Shown: positions 8,887 to 18,781, numbered from the stretch's first letter. The stretch is DNA of 64,000 nt from Tunturiibacter gelidiferens (GCF_014201335.1 NZ_JACHEB010000011.1:186001-250000); one strand, 5' to 3'. The notes: generated from the letters alone by a model not told the origin. Numbers and translations are program-made.

Positions 8887-10269
8887 ATGACCATGCCTTC
8901 CCATTCTTATCCACCAAAGCCCACAGAGGTTCCATTGGGCGCTGATCACCTCGAAACAAAGCAGACTTTTTTGGCACGAATTCTTGCACGAATTGGTGGT
9001 GGCAAGACGCCTGCTGCGCTCTTCGATCAGGGCCTGGTCAGCGGCGCAAACTTCATCACGAACGTTATTCTGGCACGTGCCTTCGGTGTGCGAGAGTATG
9101 GCGTATTTGCCCTCGCATGGGTCGCTGTATTGTTTGCGAACAGCCTTCAGTATGCCATGATCGTGACGCCCATGATGAGCGTCGGGCCCAAACAAGATCC
9201 AGAAGACCGGCCAGCCTACTACGGCTCCGTGCTTGTCCAGGAGATTGTCTTCGGTCTCTTTGTGGGACTCGTCATGTTTATATGCGTGTGGCTCTCCGCG
9301 AGGTTTTTCCCTTCGTGGCGAGTCGCAGATCTGGCTATCCCGATCAGCTTCGCAACAATCGCTTACATGCTTCAGGAGTTTCTGCGCCGCTACTTCTTCT
9401 GCACCAGCCAAAGCAAGCGGGCTCTCACCTGCGACATCGTGAGCTACATTACCCAGGTGCCAATCATCTTCTGGCTCTCCCGAAGCCACGGTGCGAAGCT
9501 GTCCACGATGCTCTGGATCATCGCTGCTACCTCGCTGATCGGATTCTTCACCTGCCTCCGTTGGTATGAGCACGTCACCTTCAGTTGGCATTCCCTTCGA
9601 ACCGTCTTTCTCCGGCACTGGCGTATGTCTCGGTGGCTCGCGCCATCAGCCTTTATGCAATGGGGAGCAAGTAATCTGTTTCAGTTGTCAGCCCCGGTCT
9701 ACTTCGGAGCTGCAGCGTCGGCCGCTCTCCGCGCTGCGCAGAACCTCGTAGCTGTCGCGCATGTTTGGTTCCTCGGCTTGGACAATGTTGTGCCGGCAGA
9801 AGCTGCGCGTCGTATGCGTCATGGTGGCGTTGAAGCCATGTTGCGTTACATCAGGCGAATCTTCTTGCAGTGGGGTGGCGTGACGCTTGCCTTCACGGGG
9901 ATCGTGGGTTGTTTTCCAACGTTCTGGTTGAAGCTCGCCTATGGATCAAAGTATGCCGGCGACGGGAATGTGCTCCGGATGTACGCTTGCCTCTACCTGG
10001 TGGTCTTCGTCTCGGGTCCGTTACGTTATGGTTTGCAGGCCCTTGAATATACTGCTCCCGTCTTCTGGACCTATCCCGTTATGATCGTCTTCTCGGTAGC
10101 ATTGGCAGGGCCCTTGGCTCGCAAACTTGGGATGAATGGAGTCATGGTGGGAATGGTCTCAAGCCAGGTTCTCTTCCAGGGACTGATCGGAATAGCGTTC
10201 TGGATGCGAATCCGTAAGATCCGTCGCGAAGCCGCGTTAGAGACCGCCGAAGCGTTACATCCCCACTAA
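8887..10269 (+). CDS. Wzx-like polysaccharide flippase
   Basis: A 460-residue integral membrane protein with about 12-14 hydrophobic segments, beginning after a polar N-terminus with TPAALFDQGLVSGANFITN, the pattern of the polysaccharide transporter/MOP flippase family. It probably moves undecaprenyl-linked repeat units across the inner membrane. An in-frame ATG at 8893 is an alternative start. The stop overlaps the stop of the convergent downstream glycosyltransferase gene by 4 bases, so the two genes meet tail to tail with no room for a terminator. Confidence 0.82.
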   Translation: MTMPSHSYPPKPTEVPLGADHLETKQTFLARILARIGGGKTPAALFDQGLVSGANFITNVILARAFGVREYGVFALAWVAVLFANSLQYAMIVTPMMSVGPKQDPEDRPAYYGSVLVQEIVFGLFVGLVMFICVWLSARFFPSWRVADLAIPISFATIAYMLQEFLRRYFFCTSQSKRALTCDIVSYITQVPIIFWLSRSHGAKLSTMLWIIAATSLIGFFTCLRWYEHVTFSWHSLRTVFLRHWRMSRWLAPSAFMQWGASNLFQLSAPVYFGAAASAALRAAQNLVAVAHVWFLGLDNVVPAEAARRMRHGGVEAMLRYIRRIFLQWGGVTLAFTGIVGCFPTFWLKLAYGSKYAGDGNVLRMYACLYLVVFVSGPLRYGLQALEYTAPVFWTYPVMIVFSVALAGPLARKLGMNGVMVGMVSSQVLFQGLIGIAFWMRIRKIRREAALETAEALHPH

Positions 10270-11198
10270 CGCCAGGCTTTTTCTGACAGGCGGTGGCCGG
10301 ACGATGCCGCGGCTTCTTCAAGAAGAGCGATATCTTCCGCCGTATAAGTATTCTGAATCTGCCCGTCGTTTCGAGACAGAAGAACGTTGCCATGATAAAG
10401 CCCGCTGTCTTGAGTCCCAGGAACAAACGGAAACCTCAGAGGGCGACTCCATATCTGGCGCGTCTTCATCCCGGCTCGCAACGCGTTGACGTGTAGCCAG
10501 ACATCATCCGCCTTCGGGCAGTGTTGCAGAAACTCAGTTCCGGCAAGTTTTAATCTCCGCAACAGTGACGGCGGATAGATGCAGCCAGACACACCCGTAG
10601 CAAAGTGAAGAAACTCAGGCTCCGTCGATATGCACGATGCCCACGTGTGATACGGCGTGATAACGCCCTCCGAAAGCTTTATCCGATGTGCTCGATAACA
10701 ATTAACCGTCTCTGGGAGTTCGCGATGCGATCGAACCAGACCCTCCAGCCACCATCTGCTGTAGAGAAGATCGTCATCGGCGGTTGCAAGCGGTGTTTCG
10801 AAGGTATCGGTAGACAAAAGATACGGATAATATTTCGTATGCGGACCGAAGTTATCGCTCAGGTAAATCTCAAGGCCTCTCTCCACCAGCCTGTTGAGGC
10901 CGGGAGACCGATTGGCGAAGGCTTCAGCGCGATCGACCCATAAAATGAGCCGTGACGGCAGAACAGAGCCGGCAGCGATCGATTCCAGTGCTAGATGAAC
11001 CGTACTTAGTCGCTCTCCGTAGGTAGTGATTGACACCACAGGCCCGCCGGGCGCAATCACCGGTTTCTTCGACCGCTCATTGCGAGAACGCAAGCGCGTT
11101 AGTTGAAACTTCGTAACTTTCGTCTCGTTTCTTAGGAAGAACAGCCAGGTCTGAATGGCTTGACTCGACAAGTCAGTCTTCGCGGCGCGCAGAGTCAA
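10266..11198 (-). CDS. Glycosyltransferase with DDD motif
   Basis: A 310-residue soluble protein. Residues near 50-75 (PVVSITTYGERLSTV) resemble the nucleotide-sugar entry strand of GT-A enzymes, and LATADDDLLYSRWWLEGLV gives an acidic DxD-type metal/UDP-binding motif. A later PKADDVWLHVNALRAG segment fits the acceptor/catalytic Asp region. The start is TTG at 11198, supported by GGGAGG 6 bases upstream; an ATG start is not available nearby. It is convergent to the flippase gene, overlapping by 4 bases. The CAZy family is uncertain; its place in the cluster suggests it builds the repeat unit. Confidence 0.7.
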   Translation of the reverse strand: MTLRAAKTDLSSQAIQTWLFFLRNETKVTKFQLTRLRSRNERSKKPVIAPGGPVVSITTYGERLSTVHLALESIAAGSVLPSRLILWVDRAEAFANRSPGLNRLVERGLEIYLSDNFGPHTKYYPYLLSTDTFETPLATADDDLLYSRWWLEGLVRSHRELPETVNCYRAHRIKLSEGVITPYHTWASCISTEPEFLHFATGVSGCIYPPSLLRRLKLAGTEFLQHCPKADDVWLHVNALRAGMKTRQIWSRPLRFPFVPGTQDSGLYHGNVLLSRNDGQIQNTYTAEDIALLEEAAASSGHRLSEKAWR

Positions 11199-11304
11199 CG
11201 AGTGCCTCCCGGTAAATCGTGAAAAAGACCAAAAATGTTCAAAGACTCTTCTCTTCGGCGACCCCGGACAGAAGTGTTAATCTCCCTCTGAGCCAACTCA
11301 GCTG

Positions 11305-12516
11305 TCACGTCTCCCTCTCCACAAGTTCCGCATACAGCGTCTCAGCCTTCGCCGCGCGAGAGGCCCACGTACTCGTCCTGGCAAAATCCCAGCTCGCACG
11401 CGACATAGCGTTCTTCTGACCAACGCTCATTGACGCGAATCGATCGACTGCATTGGCAAGACCGCACACAACCTCAACAGGAGTCGTGACCGGTACCTTG
11501 ATACCAGCCTCTTCAGGCACGACGTCACGGGCGCCATGCAGGTCCAGCGTAATCACTGGCAGTCCAACCGCCATCGCCTCCAGCAACTGCACTCCGGAAG
11601 TTTCGCGCAGGCTCGTGAACAGGAGTACGTCATGCTCCAGGTACGCTGCACGAACCTCCTCCCATGACAGTCGTCTTCCTGCCCAGTGAACCCGGTCACT
11701 CAACCCTCGCTCAGCGATCATCTGCCTCACAGTCGCCTCCGCAAGCCCATTCCCAACGATCGTAAGCGTCCAGTCATGCTGCACCTTGGCGAGCGCATCG
11801 AGCGCCATCGGAAGAGCCTTCCTCGGCAAGATTCTCCCCACCCAGATCAACCGCACCACAGGCGTGTTCAACCTGAAACTCTTTGGCTCCTGTGTAAGAT
11901 AATCCGCACCAACTCCGTTATCGAACTGCAGCCTGACATCCGATCGTCCCATGGCCCGTATGAGTTGCATCGTGTCTTCGTTTGCCGCGAGTACCGCAGT
12001 CATCTTCCCGAGCCACCGTCTGTGAAGAGGAGAGAAGGGAAGTGCCTTCGTCAAAAGTGTTCGACGCTCTTCTGCACGCCTGCTCGATCCGAAGTACTCA
12101 AGCATGCTTGCAGGAGCCGTCTGACCTCCTCCCACCGGACCGAACACAGTTGGAATCCCTAACCGCCAAAGCTGCGTTGGCACATGAATGCTCGTGTAGG
12201 TAACGTGGTGCGCCAAATCAAAGCGGCACTGACGATTCAGCGATCGCGCGACACCGACCGCGAACATCTGCCAAAGGGCGTAGTGCATCCCAGTTCCAGG
12301 CTTGAACAATTTCGTAGGAACCGACACATAGCCGAAAGCAAGATTCTCATTCGGATGAGCCCGCCGGTAAGCTTCAATCTCATCGCGCCCCTCACGGCGA
12401 GTCAAAACTGTAACCTTGATTCCACGTTCTGCCAGATGCATCGCCCAGTTCCAGCCGTTGCCCGGTTCAGAACCAGAATTTGGCATGCATGCATAGGCAG
12501 AAAGCAGAACATTCAT
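11305..12516 (-). CDS. Glycosyltransferase family 4 (GT4)
   Basis: A 403-residue GT-B enzyme. The N-terminus MNVLLSAYACMPNSGSEPG with following NGWNWA is the signature of a GT4 subgroup common in EPS loci. The C-terminal half has LIWVGRILPRKAL, GNGLAEATV and TSLRETSGVQLLEAMAVG, where the second half of EX7E is kept. ATG at 12516 is preferred to the TTG at 12522; AGAGGG lies about 10 bases upstream of it. It is transcribed opposite to most of the cluster, divergently from the beta-helix gene at 12703. It likely adds one sugar of the repeat unit. Confidence 0.83.
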   Translation of the reverse strand: MNVLLSAYACMPNSGSEPGNGWNWAMHLAERGIKVTVLTRREGRDEIEAYRRAHPNENLAFGYVSVPTKLFKPGTGMHYALWQMFAVGVARSLNRQCRFDLAHHVTYTSIHVPTQLWRLGIPTVFGPVGGGQTAPASMLEYFGSSRRAEERRTLLTKALPFSPLHRRWLGKMTAVLAANEDTMQLIRAMGRSDVRLQFDNGVGADYLTQEPKSFRLNTPVVRLIWVGRILPRKALPMALDALAKVQHDWTLTIVGNGLAEATVRQMIAERGLSDRVHWAGRRLSWEEVRAAYLEHDVLLFTSLRETSGVQLLEAMAVGLPVITLDLHGARDVVPEEAGIKVPVTTPVEVVCGLANAVDRFASMSVGQKNAMSRASWDFARTSTWASRAAKAETLYAELVERET

Positions 12517-12562
12517 TCGCAACAGACCCTCTTCTTCAAAAATGTTTTTTCTACGTTGTTTG

Positions 12563-12568
12563 TATAAT
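12563..12568 (+). promoter_or_regulatory. Candidate -10 element upstream of the beta-helix gene
   Basis: A perfect TATAAT lies in the AT-rich stretch between the divergent genes, about 135 bases before the ATG at 12703. No convincing -35 element was found 16-18 bases upstream. Confidence 0.3.
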
Positions 12569-12702
12569 TAAGAAGCGGCCGGCAAGCCGCAATTGCATCT
12601 GCAGGAACAGTTTACCGAGAACTGTATGTTTGATGCTAATTATGAGGGGACAACAGATCCTCAATCGTCCATCCCGATCGTACTTCCACCTGAGGACACA
12701 CG

Positions 12703-15306
12703 ATGAAGATGCGCTTGGCGTTATTCCTGCTGCTCTTTCTAAGCGGCATCTCCGCAAAGGCCGCAACCTATACCGCCACTGCGACGCATCTCACCATGCA
12801 TGTCGGCGATCCTCTGCCGCCTTTGATCTTCAAGATGTCGTCTTACTCCGGAACCTACGCCAGCCTCTTCAAAGGGCAGCCAAAATTGAGCACGTCCGCC
12901 ACTTCGAGTGCACCCGCAGGCAACTACCCAATCCGAATCTCAGCAGGCTCCATGGCAACCGTCAATCGGGCTGACAGTCTGACCTTCGTCGAAGGAACCC
13001 TTTCAATCATCCCTGCCGATGGAATCGGTGCTCGACTTACCAACAACATCGTCTACCCTCCAGGCTTCACGAGCGCAGCTGCATTTGCAATCATCGACGT
13101 GACACACAACCCAATAGCCAATCTCGTTGGCGATGGAACCACCGACAACACTGCGGGGCTACAAAAGTTATTTGCCTTCGACAGAGGATCAGCGGAAAGC
13201 AAAGTCAGCACCTCTGTCAGCGGCAACATCTACACTGTGACCCAGATCAGCGGCTCCGTCTTTACCGGACTCGCACCCGGCTCTCCCATCCGAATAGCAG
13301 GCGGACTCTACACGATCGCCGCCGTTATTGATCCGCAGCATCTTACGCTCACCACAAACCCCGGCGCTCTCGCCAACGTAAGCGCTCGACTATCACCCAA
13401 CGTAGTCAGCACTAATGGAACCACGGTAACAGCCATCAGCGGCCCAACCTTCGCAGCGCTGAAGCCGAACTTCAGCCTTCAAATCGGCAGCGCTTTCTAC
13501 AAAGTTGCATCCGTTACTGATGCAACCCACCTCGAACTCACCACCGCCGCGCCCCCACTCAAAAATGTCAATATGTTCTACGGCGCAGGCGCAGGCGGCC
13601 AGCTTGGCGCGTTTCCGATGTTCCTTTACTTCCCACCTGGCGTCTATCTAGCAAGCGACACCATCATCCCCTACGGCAACTACTGGTCCATTTTTGGAGC
13701 CGGAGCTCAGACATCCATCATCAAGCTCGCACCCAACTCACCTGCCTTCAACACAGGCACAACACCCGTTCAGTTCTTCAGCCCGCTAAGCGTCAACAAG
13801 AACGACAACTTCCACATCTTCATTGAAAACATCGGCTTCGAGTCAGGCGTCGGAAACCCCAGCGCCGAAATCTTCACTACTCAGGTGAACAACATCGGCG
13901 CAGTCAGAAATGTCCAGATCTGGTCCGACGATTCAAACTGCGTCAACGCTCTCAACATCCGTCGTGCCTATCCCGGTCCAGGCATGATGCGCAACGTAGC
14001 CGCCTACGGATGCCAGAACGGCATTTACAGCAACCAGCAGGAGTACAGCTTCACCTTCGAGGACATCACCCTCGAAGGTCAGACCGTCGCAGGCATCGGC
14101 AGCACGAACATGAAGTTCAGCATTCGGCATCTCCTAAGCGACAACAGCGTCCCCGCACTCCAGGCAGAGCTCTTTCACGCCAACACAACCATCATCGACT
14201 CGGAGCTCTTCGGAGACAACTCCAGCGGCATCGGCCTGCAGAATGGCAAAGAGCGTGGTCAACCGGGTTGTCATCTCTATACTCGCAACGTCAAGGTCAC
14301 CGGCTACGCAACGTCGGAGGCAGACTACTGCGTAGTTCCAGCAAAAATGTACAAAGGCGACCTCACAGAGACCTGGTCGGGCGAAGCTCAAACTGTATTC
14401 GATCAATCTGCCACTCCGGGCTCGCTTCATCTTCCCGAATCAGAGACACCACAGCCCAACGACCCCGATCCACGCACATGGACAATGTTGGGATCGTCCG
14501 TTTCGACCTGGGCAGCTACCATCGCGGGATCGAAGTCGCCTACCGTCTACGCTCCGCCAGGCCAATACGGAGGTCGTGGTTCGTTCGACATAACAGTCCC
14601 CGACACGGTCAATCATCTCCAGTTCTTCACTGCCGTGCCCACGCCGGGCCGAACCTTCTTCATCAATCTCAACGTCGCCGGTTCTTCGAAGACTCCGCTG
14701 ATCATTGAAGGGTGCCCGAATACCTCCTGCAACATCAATCACACCGGATCAAGAACACTCGTTCTGATCGACGACAACACCTACAACTATGCGGCCGCTC
14801 CAGGTGCAGGCAATCTCTACCTTGATGACGCCATCCTCGGCGCCAACAACAATCCAGGCAACACCGTCACGTTCTATCCCAACCAGCACATTTGGGCTCG
14901 GCAACTTGATCAGGAGCAAGCCCGTGCAGATCAGATAACCTGCAATGGCTGCACGCTCTGGATGCTCGGCTACAAAACCGAACACAATGGCACAGATCTC
15001 GTCGCCACCAACGCGCAGATCGAGATCTTCGGATTCTTTTTCTACAAACTCACCACTGCAGCTCCCGACTCAACGACCATGAAGATAACTGATTCGAACC
15101 TCTTCGCGACTGGATACGAGAACATCAACATCGCCGGTTATGGAGCACCCAACTGGGTCATTGAAACCAGAAACGGTAGCACCTCACGCCTCGCCGCACC
15201 CGGTGTCAACAGCCCTCAACACCTCCACGTCTTCTACTCCTACGGAGGGAAAAAGGCGGCAGTTAACTCTGTCCGTAAGATTCACGACACCATCACTAGT
15301 TTCTAA
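12703..15306 (+). CDS. Secreted MBG-domain, parallel beta-helix (pectate-lyase-like) protein
   Basis: An 867-residue exported protein with a clear signal peptide (LALFLLLFLSGISAKA). Residues about 20-110 look like an MBG-type Ig domain. The main body begins with the short motif VGDGTTDNTAGL of the Pectate_lyase_3 superfamily and has many short beta-helix coils (FLYFPPGVYLASDTI, SIFGAGAQTSIIKLAP). Residues about 165-290 hold two tandem copies of a roughly 60-residue beta module that interrupts the helix start. The related protein at 16809 lacks these modules. GAGG lies 7 bases before the ATG. It could be a polysaccharide lyase or hydrolase that trims the exported polymer, or a surface glycan-binding protein; no catalytic residues could be fixed by eye. 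Confidence 0.75.
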   Translation: MKMRLALFLLLFLSGISAKAATYTATATHLTMHVGDPLPPLIFKMSSYSGTYASLFKGQPKLSTSATSSAPAGNYPIRISAGSMATVNRADSLTFVEGTLSIIPADGIGARLTNNIVYPPGFTSAAAFAIIDVTHNPIANLVGDGTTDNTAGLQKLFAFDRGSAESKVSTSVSGNIYTVTQISGSVFTGLAPGSPIRIAGGLYTIAAVIDPQHLTLTTNPGALANVSARLSPNVVSTNGTTVTAISGPTFAALKPNFSLQIGSAFYKVASVTDATHLELTTAAPPLKNVNMFYGAGAGGQLGAFPMFLYFPPGVYLASDTIIPYGNYWSIFGAGAQTSIIKLAPNSPAFNTGTTPVQFFSPLSVNKNDNFHIFIENIGFESGVGNPSAEIFTTQVNNIGAVRNVQIWSDDSNCVNALNIRRAYPGPGMMRNVAAYGCQNGIYSNQQEYSFTFEDITLEGQTVAGIGSTNMKFSIRHLLSDNSVPALQAELFHANTTIIDSELFGDNSSGIGLQNGKERGQPGCHLYTRNVKVTGYATSEADYCVVPAKMYKGDLTETWSGEAQTVFDQSATPGSLHLPESETPQPNDPDPRTWTMLGSSVSTWAATIAGSKSPTVYAPPGQYGGRGSFDITVPDTVNHLQFFTAVPTPGRTFFINLNVAGSSKTPLIIEGCPNTSCNINHTGSRTLVLIDDNTYNYAAAPGAGNLYLDDAILGANNNPGNTVTFYPNQHIWARQLDQEQARADQITCNGCTLWMLGYKTEHNGTDLVATNAQIEIFGFFFYKLTTAAPDSTTMKITDSNLFATGYENINIAGYGAPNWVIETRNGSTSRLAAPGVNSPQHLHVFYSYGGKKAAVNSVRKIHDTITSF

Positions 15307-15455
15307 AGCAGCCCTCCCCGTCTGACGGCGTCGATATCGAAAGAAGATCGCGTCCAGATACAACCTTCAGCGACCACAACTACCGAGCGCGATCTCGTGT
15401 AAAGCATGGACAAATTGCATCTAAATTCCAGAACACATCGCAGGAGACCTGACGA

Positions 15456-16613
15456 TTGCGCATCATCCATGTAATTCCAGGGACCGCCGATCCAAACACG
15501 GCCAATGGAGTTAACAAAGTCGTACACTGGCTCGGCACCAACATGATGGCACAGGGGCATGCCTGCGAGGTCTGGACATTACTCGCAACGGAGCAACCTC
15601 CCACTCACCCCCGCACCTACAAGCTGGTTGCTTTCCCAAATAGCAGATCGCAGTTCGGATTGACCGAAGACCTCCGCGCAGCCCTTTCCAACCTTCCGGA
15701 AGGTACTTGGGTGCAACTGCACTCTGTCTTTGTTCCGCAGCTCACATCAGTCGCAAAATTTCTTCGCAAAAGAAACATACGATTCGGTGTCACTCCCCAT
15801 GGGGGCTACCTCTCTGACCGCAAGGGCCGCTCGCTCGCAGGCCGACTAAGGAAGCGATTCTATCTCTCCTTGTGGGAAGGCTGGACCCTGCGAAACGCTT
15901 CTCTGGTTCACGCTATCGGCCAGACGGAAGTAGACGACCTCAAGTCGAAATTTCCTGCCGTTCCTGAGATCACCCTCATCCCCAACGGCTTCGAATTGCC
16001 CGCCACCCAGGACATCTCCGATCAGGCCATGAAAGAAAAATCGGCAGACGCGAAGATCAGCGAGCCTTCAATTGTCTATTGCGGAAGAATGGCGATCTTT
16101 CAAAAGGGACTAGATCTTCTTGTAGAAGGATTCGCACAATATCGAAAATCAGGAGGCACGTTGAAGTTGACGATGGTGGGTGACGGTCCTGACCGGCCTC
16201 AGCTGGAAGCGCTCGCTGATCAACATGGCATTGCCGACGCTATCACCTGGACAGGACAAATCTTTGGAGCGCCTCTGCGCACCACTCTAAAATCGGCAAT
16301 GTTCTTCGTCCACTCCTCCCGCTTCGATGTCATCCCCACAGCATGCCTTGAAGCGGCTTCATGCGGGGTACCGCTGATCGTCTCTGAAGAAACCAACCTT
16401 GCCGATTTCGTACGCCACTGGAACTCCGGCATGGTACTTGTCCCCAATACGCCCGTTCGTCTCGCCGAACTCCTGCAAGAAGCAGAAAAACTGAGCGCCA
16501 GCGAACGCATGCAAATGGGAGCCTCGGCAAAATCGATGATCGAGCACGATTTCACTTGGAGCGAGATCTCTCGCAGGCTTGTCCTGGCAATGGAGCAAGC
16601 AAATCACCGATAG
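15456..16613 (+). CDS. Glycosyltransferase family 4 (GT4)
   Basis: A 385-residue GT-B protein. The N-terminal half contains GTADPNTANGVNKVVHWLG and the acceptor-side VTPHGGYLSD. The C-terminal half contains IVYCGRMAIFQKGLDLLVEG, VGDGPDRPQLEAL and RFDVIPTACLEAASCGVPLI, where the EX7E motif is degenerate (only the later Glu is clear). The TTG start at 15456 is well supported by AGGAG 9 bases upstream. It lies between the two beta-helix genes and on the same strand, so the three may be co-transcribed. It likely extends the repeat unit; the donor sugar is unknown. Confidence 0.8.
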   Translation: MRIIHVIPGTADPNTANGVNKVVHWLGTNMMAQGHACEVWTLLATEQPPTHPRTYKLVAFPNSRSQFGLTEDLRAALSNLPEGTWVQLHSVFVPQLTSVAKFLRKRNIRFGVTPHGGYLSDRKGRSLAGRLRKRFYLSLWEGWTLRNASLVHAIGQTEVDDLKSKFPAVPEITLIPNGFELPATQDISDQAMKEKSADAKISEPSIVYCGRMAIFQKGLDLLVEGFAQYRKSGGTLKLTMVGDGPDRPQLEALADQHGIADAITWTGQIFGAPLRTTLKSAMFFVHSSRFDVIPTACLEAASCGVPLIVSEETNLADFVRHWNSGMVLVPNTPVRLAELLQEAEKLSASERMQMGASAKSMIEHDFTWSEISRRLVLAMEQANHR

Positions 16614-16650
16614 ACGTGCCAAGCTAGCGCAACCCAAAGGAAAGTGCTTT

Positions 16651-16680
16651 ATGAAAAATCCAAAAATTCTCGAGCGTTAA
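16651..16680 (+). other. Nine-codon leader ORF with good ribosome site
   Basis: ATG at 16651 opens MKNPKILER and stops at 16680. AAAGGA lies 9 bases upstream, a better ribosome site than any seen for the large gene that follows. It may be a leader peptide or a chance frame. Confidence 0.25.
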
Positions 16681-16808
16681 AAACATGCCTCGATAAAAAT
16701 ATCTATCCTACGCAACTTGGTCTCATCGAAGAGCTTCAGCCCATCGAAGCGGGAAAGGCACTCTTTAGTACCATTGTCGCGCCCGGCGAAATATGCAACT
16801 ATTTGCGT

Positions 16809-18764
16809 ATGAGAAAATGCCCTCCCCCTCCCCAATTTCTCTCTGAGATTTCTGCGCTCCGCGAAATCCATCGAGTACCAACAACCTCTCGCGCAGCAAT
16901 AACCGCGATCGTCTCCCTTTGTATCCTCGTGTTGGCGGGTTGTTCCGGACAAACCATTCCCGTCACAGAGGGTGGCACGGCTGCCCCGCAGCCGCTCACC
17001 ATACCGGGCGCAAAGCTGAACGCGGGAACTCTCACCTTTCCTGCTGGCTTCATGACCTCCGTCGAAACCTACGGTGCCAAAGGTGACGGAGTCACAGATG
17101 ACACGGCAGCAATTCAGAGCGCCCTCTCCGACGGTCGATCGAATGCATCCGCCGACTACTACGGAGTTCCGAAGGCGCTGTATTTCCCGCCTGGAACCTA
17201 CCTCGTCAAGAACACTCTGCAGTGGGTCGGATGCTGCGTCACGCTGCAGGGATCAGGTCCGTCCAGCAGCATCATTCGCCTCGCGCCCGACGCCAGCGGC
17301 TTCAACAACTCGTCAGTTCCAAAGCCAGTGATCCTCACCCCACTTGGCAATCAGTCCTTCCGTCAAAACATATGGGACCTCGGCTTCTCGATCGGTCCCG
17401 GCAACCCTGGCGCCACCGCGCTCAACTATGTCTCCAATAACATCGGCTCCATCCACAATGTCCTCGTAAAAAGCGAAGACGGAAAAGGCCACGCAGGCAT
17501 CGACTTGACGCGGCAGTACGCCGGTCCTCTCATGATCCGCAACGCGGAGGTACAAGGCTTCGACGTAGGCGTGGATCTCAAGAACGCCGAGTACAGCACT
17601 ACCATCGAAGGCATAACTCTCGCCAGCCAGAACATCGCTGGCATTCGCAACAGCAATCAATTGGTTAACGTTCGCGGACTCACCAGCACCAACAAGGTTC
17701 CTGCCATCACCAACAGCGGCGGATTCGTCGTCCTGCTGGACGGCAGCCTCTCGGGCGGTGTCGCCTCCGTTCCCGCAATCCAGACCAACAGCACGATGTA
17801 CCTGCGAAACGTAGCCTCGAGCGGATACGAAGCGACCTTGCAGGATTCAAGCACCGCCACTCCGACCCTCACCAAAGGCACCATCGCCCATCTCGTAGTC
17901 GGCGGCGCTCCCTCAACCCTGACGGGAACCGCATCCTCCACCACCGGTGTCAACATGTCTATTGGAGAGACACCATCCTTCACAAGCACAAGTCTCTCGG
18001 ACTGGGCTGTCTTCACGCCTAAGTGGTACGGAGACACCTCAGGCCTTCAGGCCGTGCTCAACAGTGGTAAGCACACCGTCTACTTCCCGTTCGCCGCATA
18101 TTTCTCTTACAACGAAGCCGACGTTACAGTACCCGACACCGTCGATCGAATCGTAGGATTCTCTTCTGTGGTCAACCTCGGCGCAGGGACAAATGGCGGC
18201 GGCATTCGCTTCGTCGTCACCAGCAACAGCACCACGCCACTCATCATCGAGCAGTTTGGTTACGGAATAAAGATCGATCATCGCGGCAGTCGTCCCGTCG
18301 TTCTCAAAGATGGGTTCATCAACAACTACGCGAGCTACCCCGGCGCCGGCAGGCTCTTCCTTGAAGATATCGGGATCGACAGCTTCAACATCCAGAAAGG
18401 CCAGCAGGCGTATATTCGTCAACTCGACAATGAGATCTCCGCAACCAAGATCTCCAACCTCGGCGGCTCTCTCTGGATCCTCGGCCTCAAAACCGAGCAG
18501 GCCGGTACAGTCATCAGCACCGCAAGCGGCGGCGAGACAGAGCTTTTGGGCGGAATGATCTATCCGGCAATCGCTGTCCCCTCCACGCAAGCCGCCTTCG
18601 TCTCCACAGACGCACAAACCTCCTACATCTACAAAGAAGACGTCTACTGCAGTGGCTGCGGATATGCCACTCAGGTGCAGGAGACACGCTCTGGCGTCAC
18701 CAAAAAAATCACAGCACCGACCAATAGTAACTTCCGCATGCCGCTCTTCGTTGGTTACAAATAG
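16809..18764 (+). CDS. Lipoprotein with parallel beta-helix (pectate-lyase-like) domain
   Basis: A 651-residue predicted lipoprotein. An extended N-terminus precedes a hydrophobic stretch ending in the lipobox LVLAGC (Cys near residue 45). The Pectate_lyase_3 entry motif TYGAKGDGVTDDTAAIQSAL follows, then YFPPGTYLVKNTLQW and repeated beta-helix coils. It is clearly homologous to the protein at 12703 over the helix (for example the shared G-SSSIIRLAP-like strand) but lacks the MBG domain and the duplicated insert. The start is uncertain: a GTG at 16644 keeps the frame open but has a ribosome site only 3-4 bases away, and ATG at 16809 has none obvious. It is likely an outer-membrane anchored polysaccharide-modifying enzyme or glycan-binding protein. 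Confidence 0.75.
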   Translation: MRKCPPPPQFLSEISALREIHRVPTTSRAAITAIVSLCILVLAGCSGQTIPVTEGGTAAPQPLTIPGAKLNAGTLTFPAGFMTSVETYGAKGDGVTDDTAAIQSALSDGRSNASADYYGVPKALYFPPGTYLVKNTLQWVGCCVTLQGSGPSSSIIRLAPDASGFNNSSVPKPVILTPLGNQSFRQNIWDLGFSIGPGNPGATALNYVSNNIGSIHNVLVKSEDGKGHAGIDLTRQYAGPLMIRNAEVQGFDVGVDLKNAEYSTTIEGITLASQNIAGIRNSNQLVNVRGLTSTNKVPAITNSGGFVVLLDGSLSGGVASVPAIQTNSTMYLRNVASSGYEATLQDSSTATPTLTKGTIAHLVVGGAPSTLTGTASSTTGVNMSIGETPSFTSTSLSDWAVFTPKWYGDTSGLQAVLNSGKHTVYFPFAAYFSYNEADVTVPDTVDRIVGFSSVVNLGAGTNGGGIRFVVTSNSTTPLIIEQFGYGIKIDHRGSRPVVLKDGFINNYASYPGAGRLFLEDIGIDSFNIQKGQQAYIRQLDNEISATKISNLGGSLWILGLKTEQAGTVISTASGGETELLGGMIYPAIAVPSTQAAFVSTDAQTSYIYKEDVYCSGCGYATQVQETRSGVTKKITAPTNSNFRMPLFVGYK

Positions 18765-18781
18765 AAGTTATTCAACCGTGT

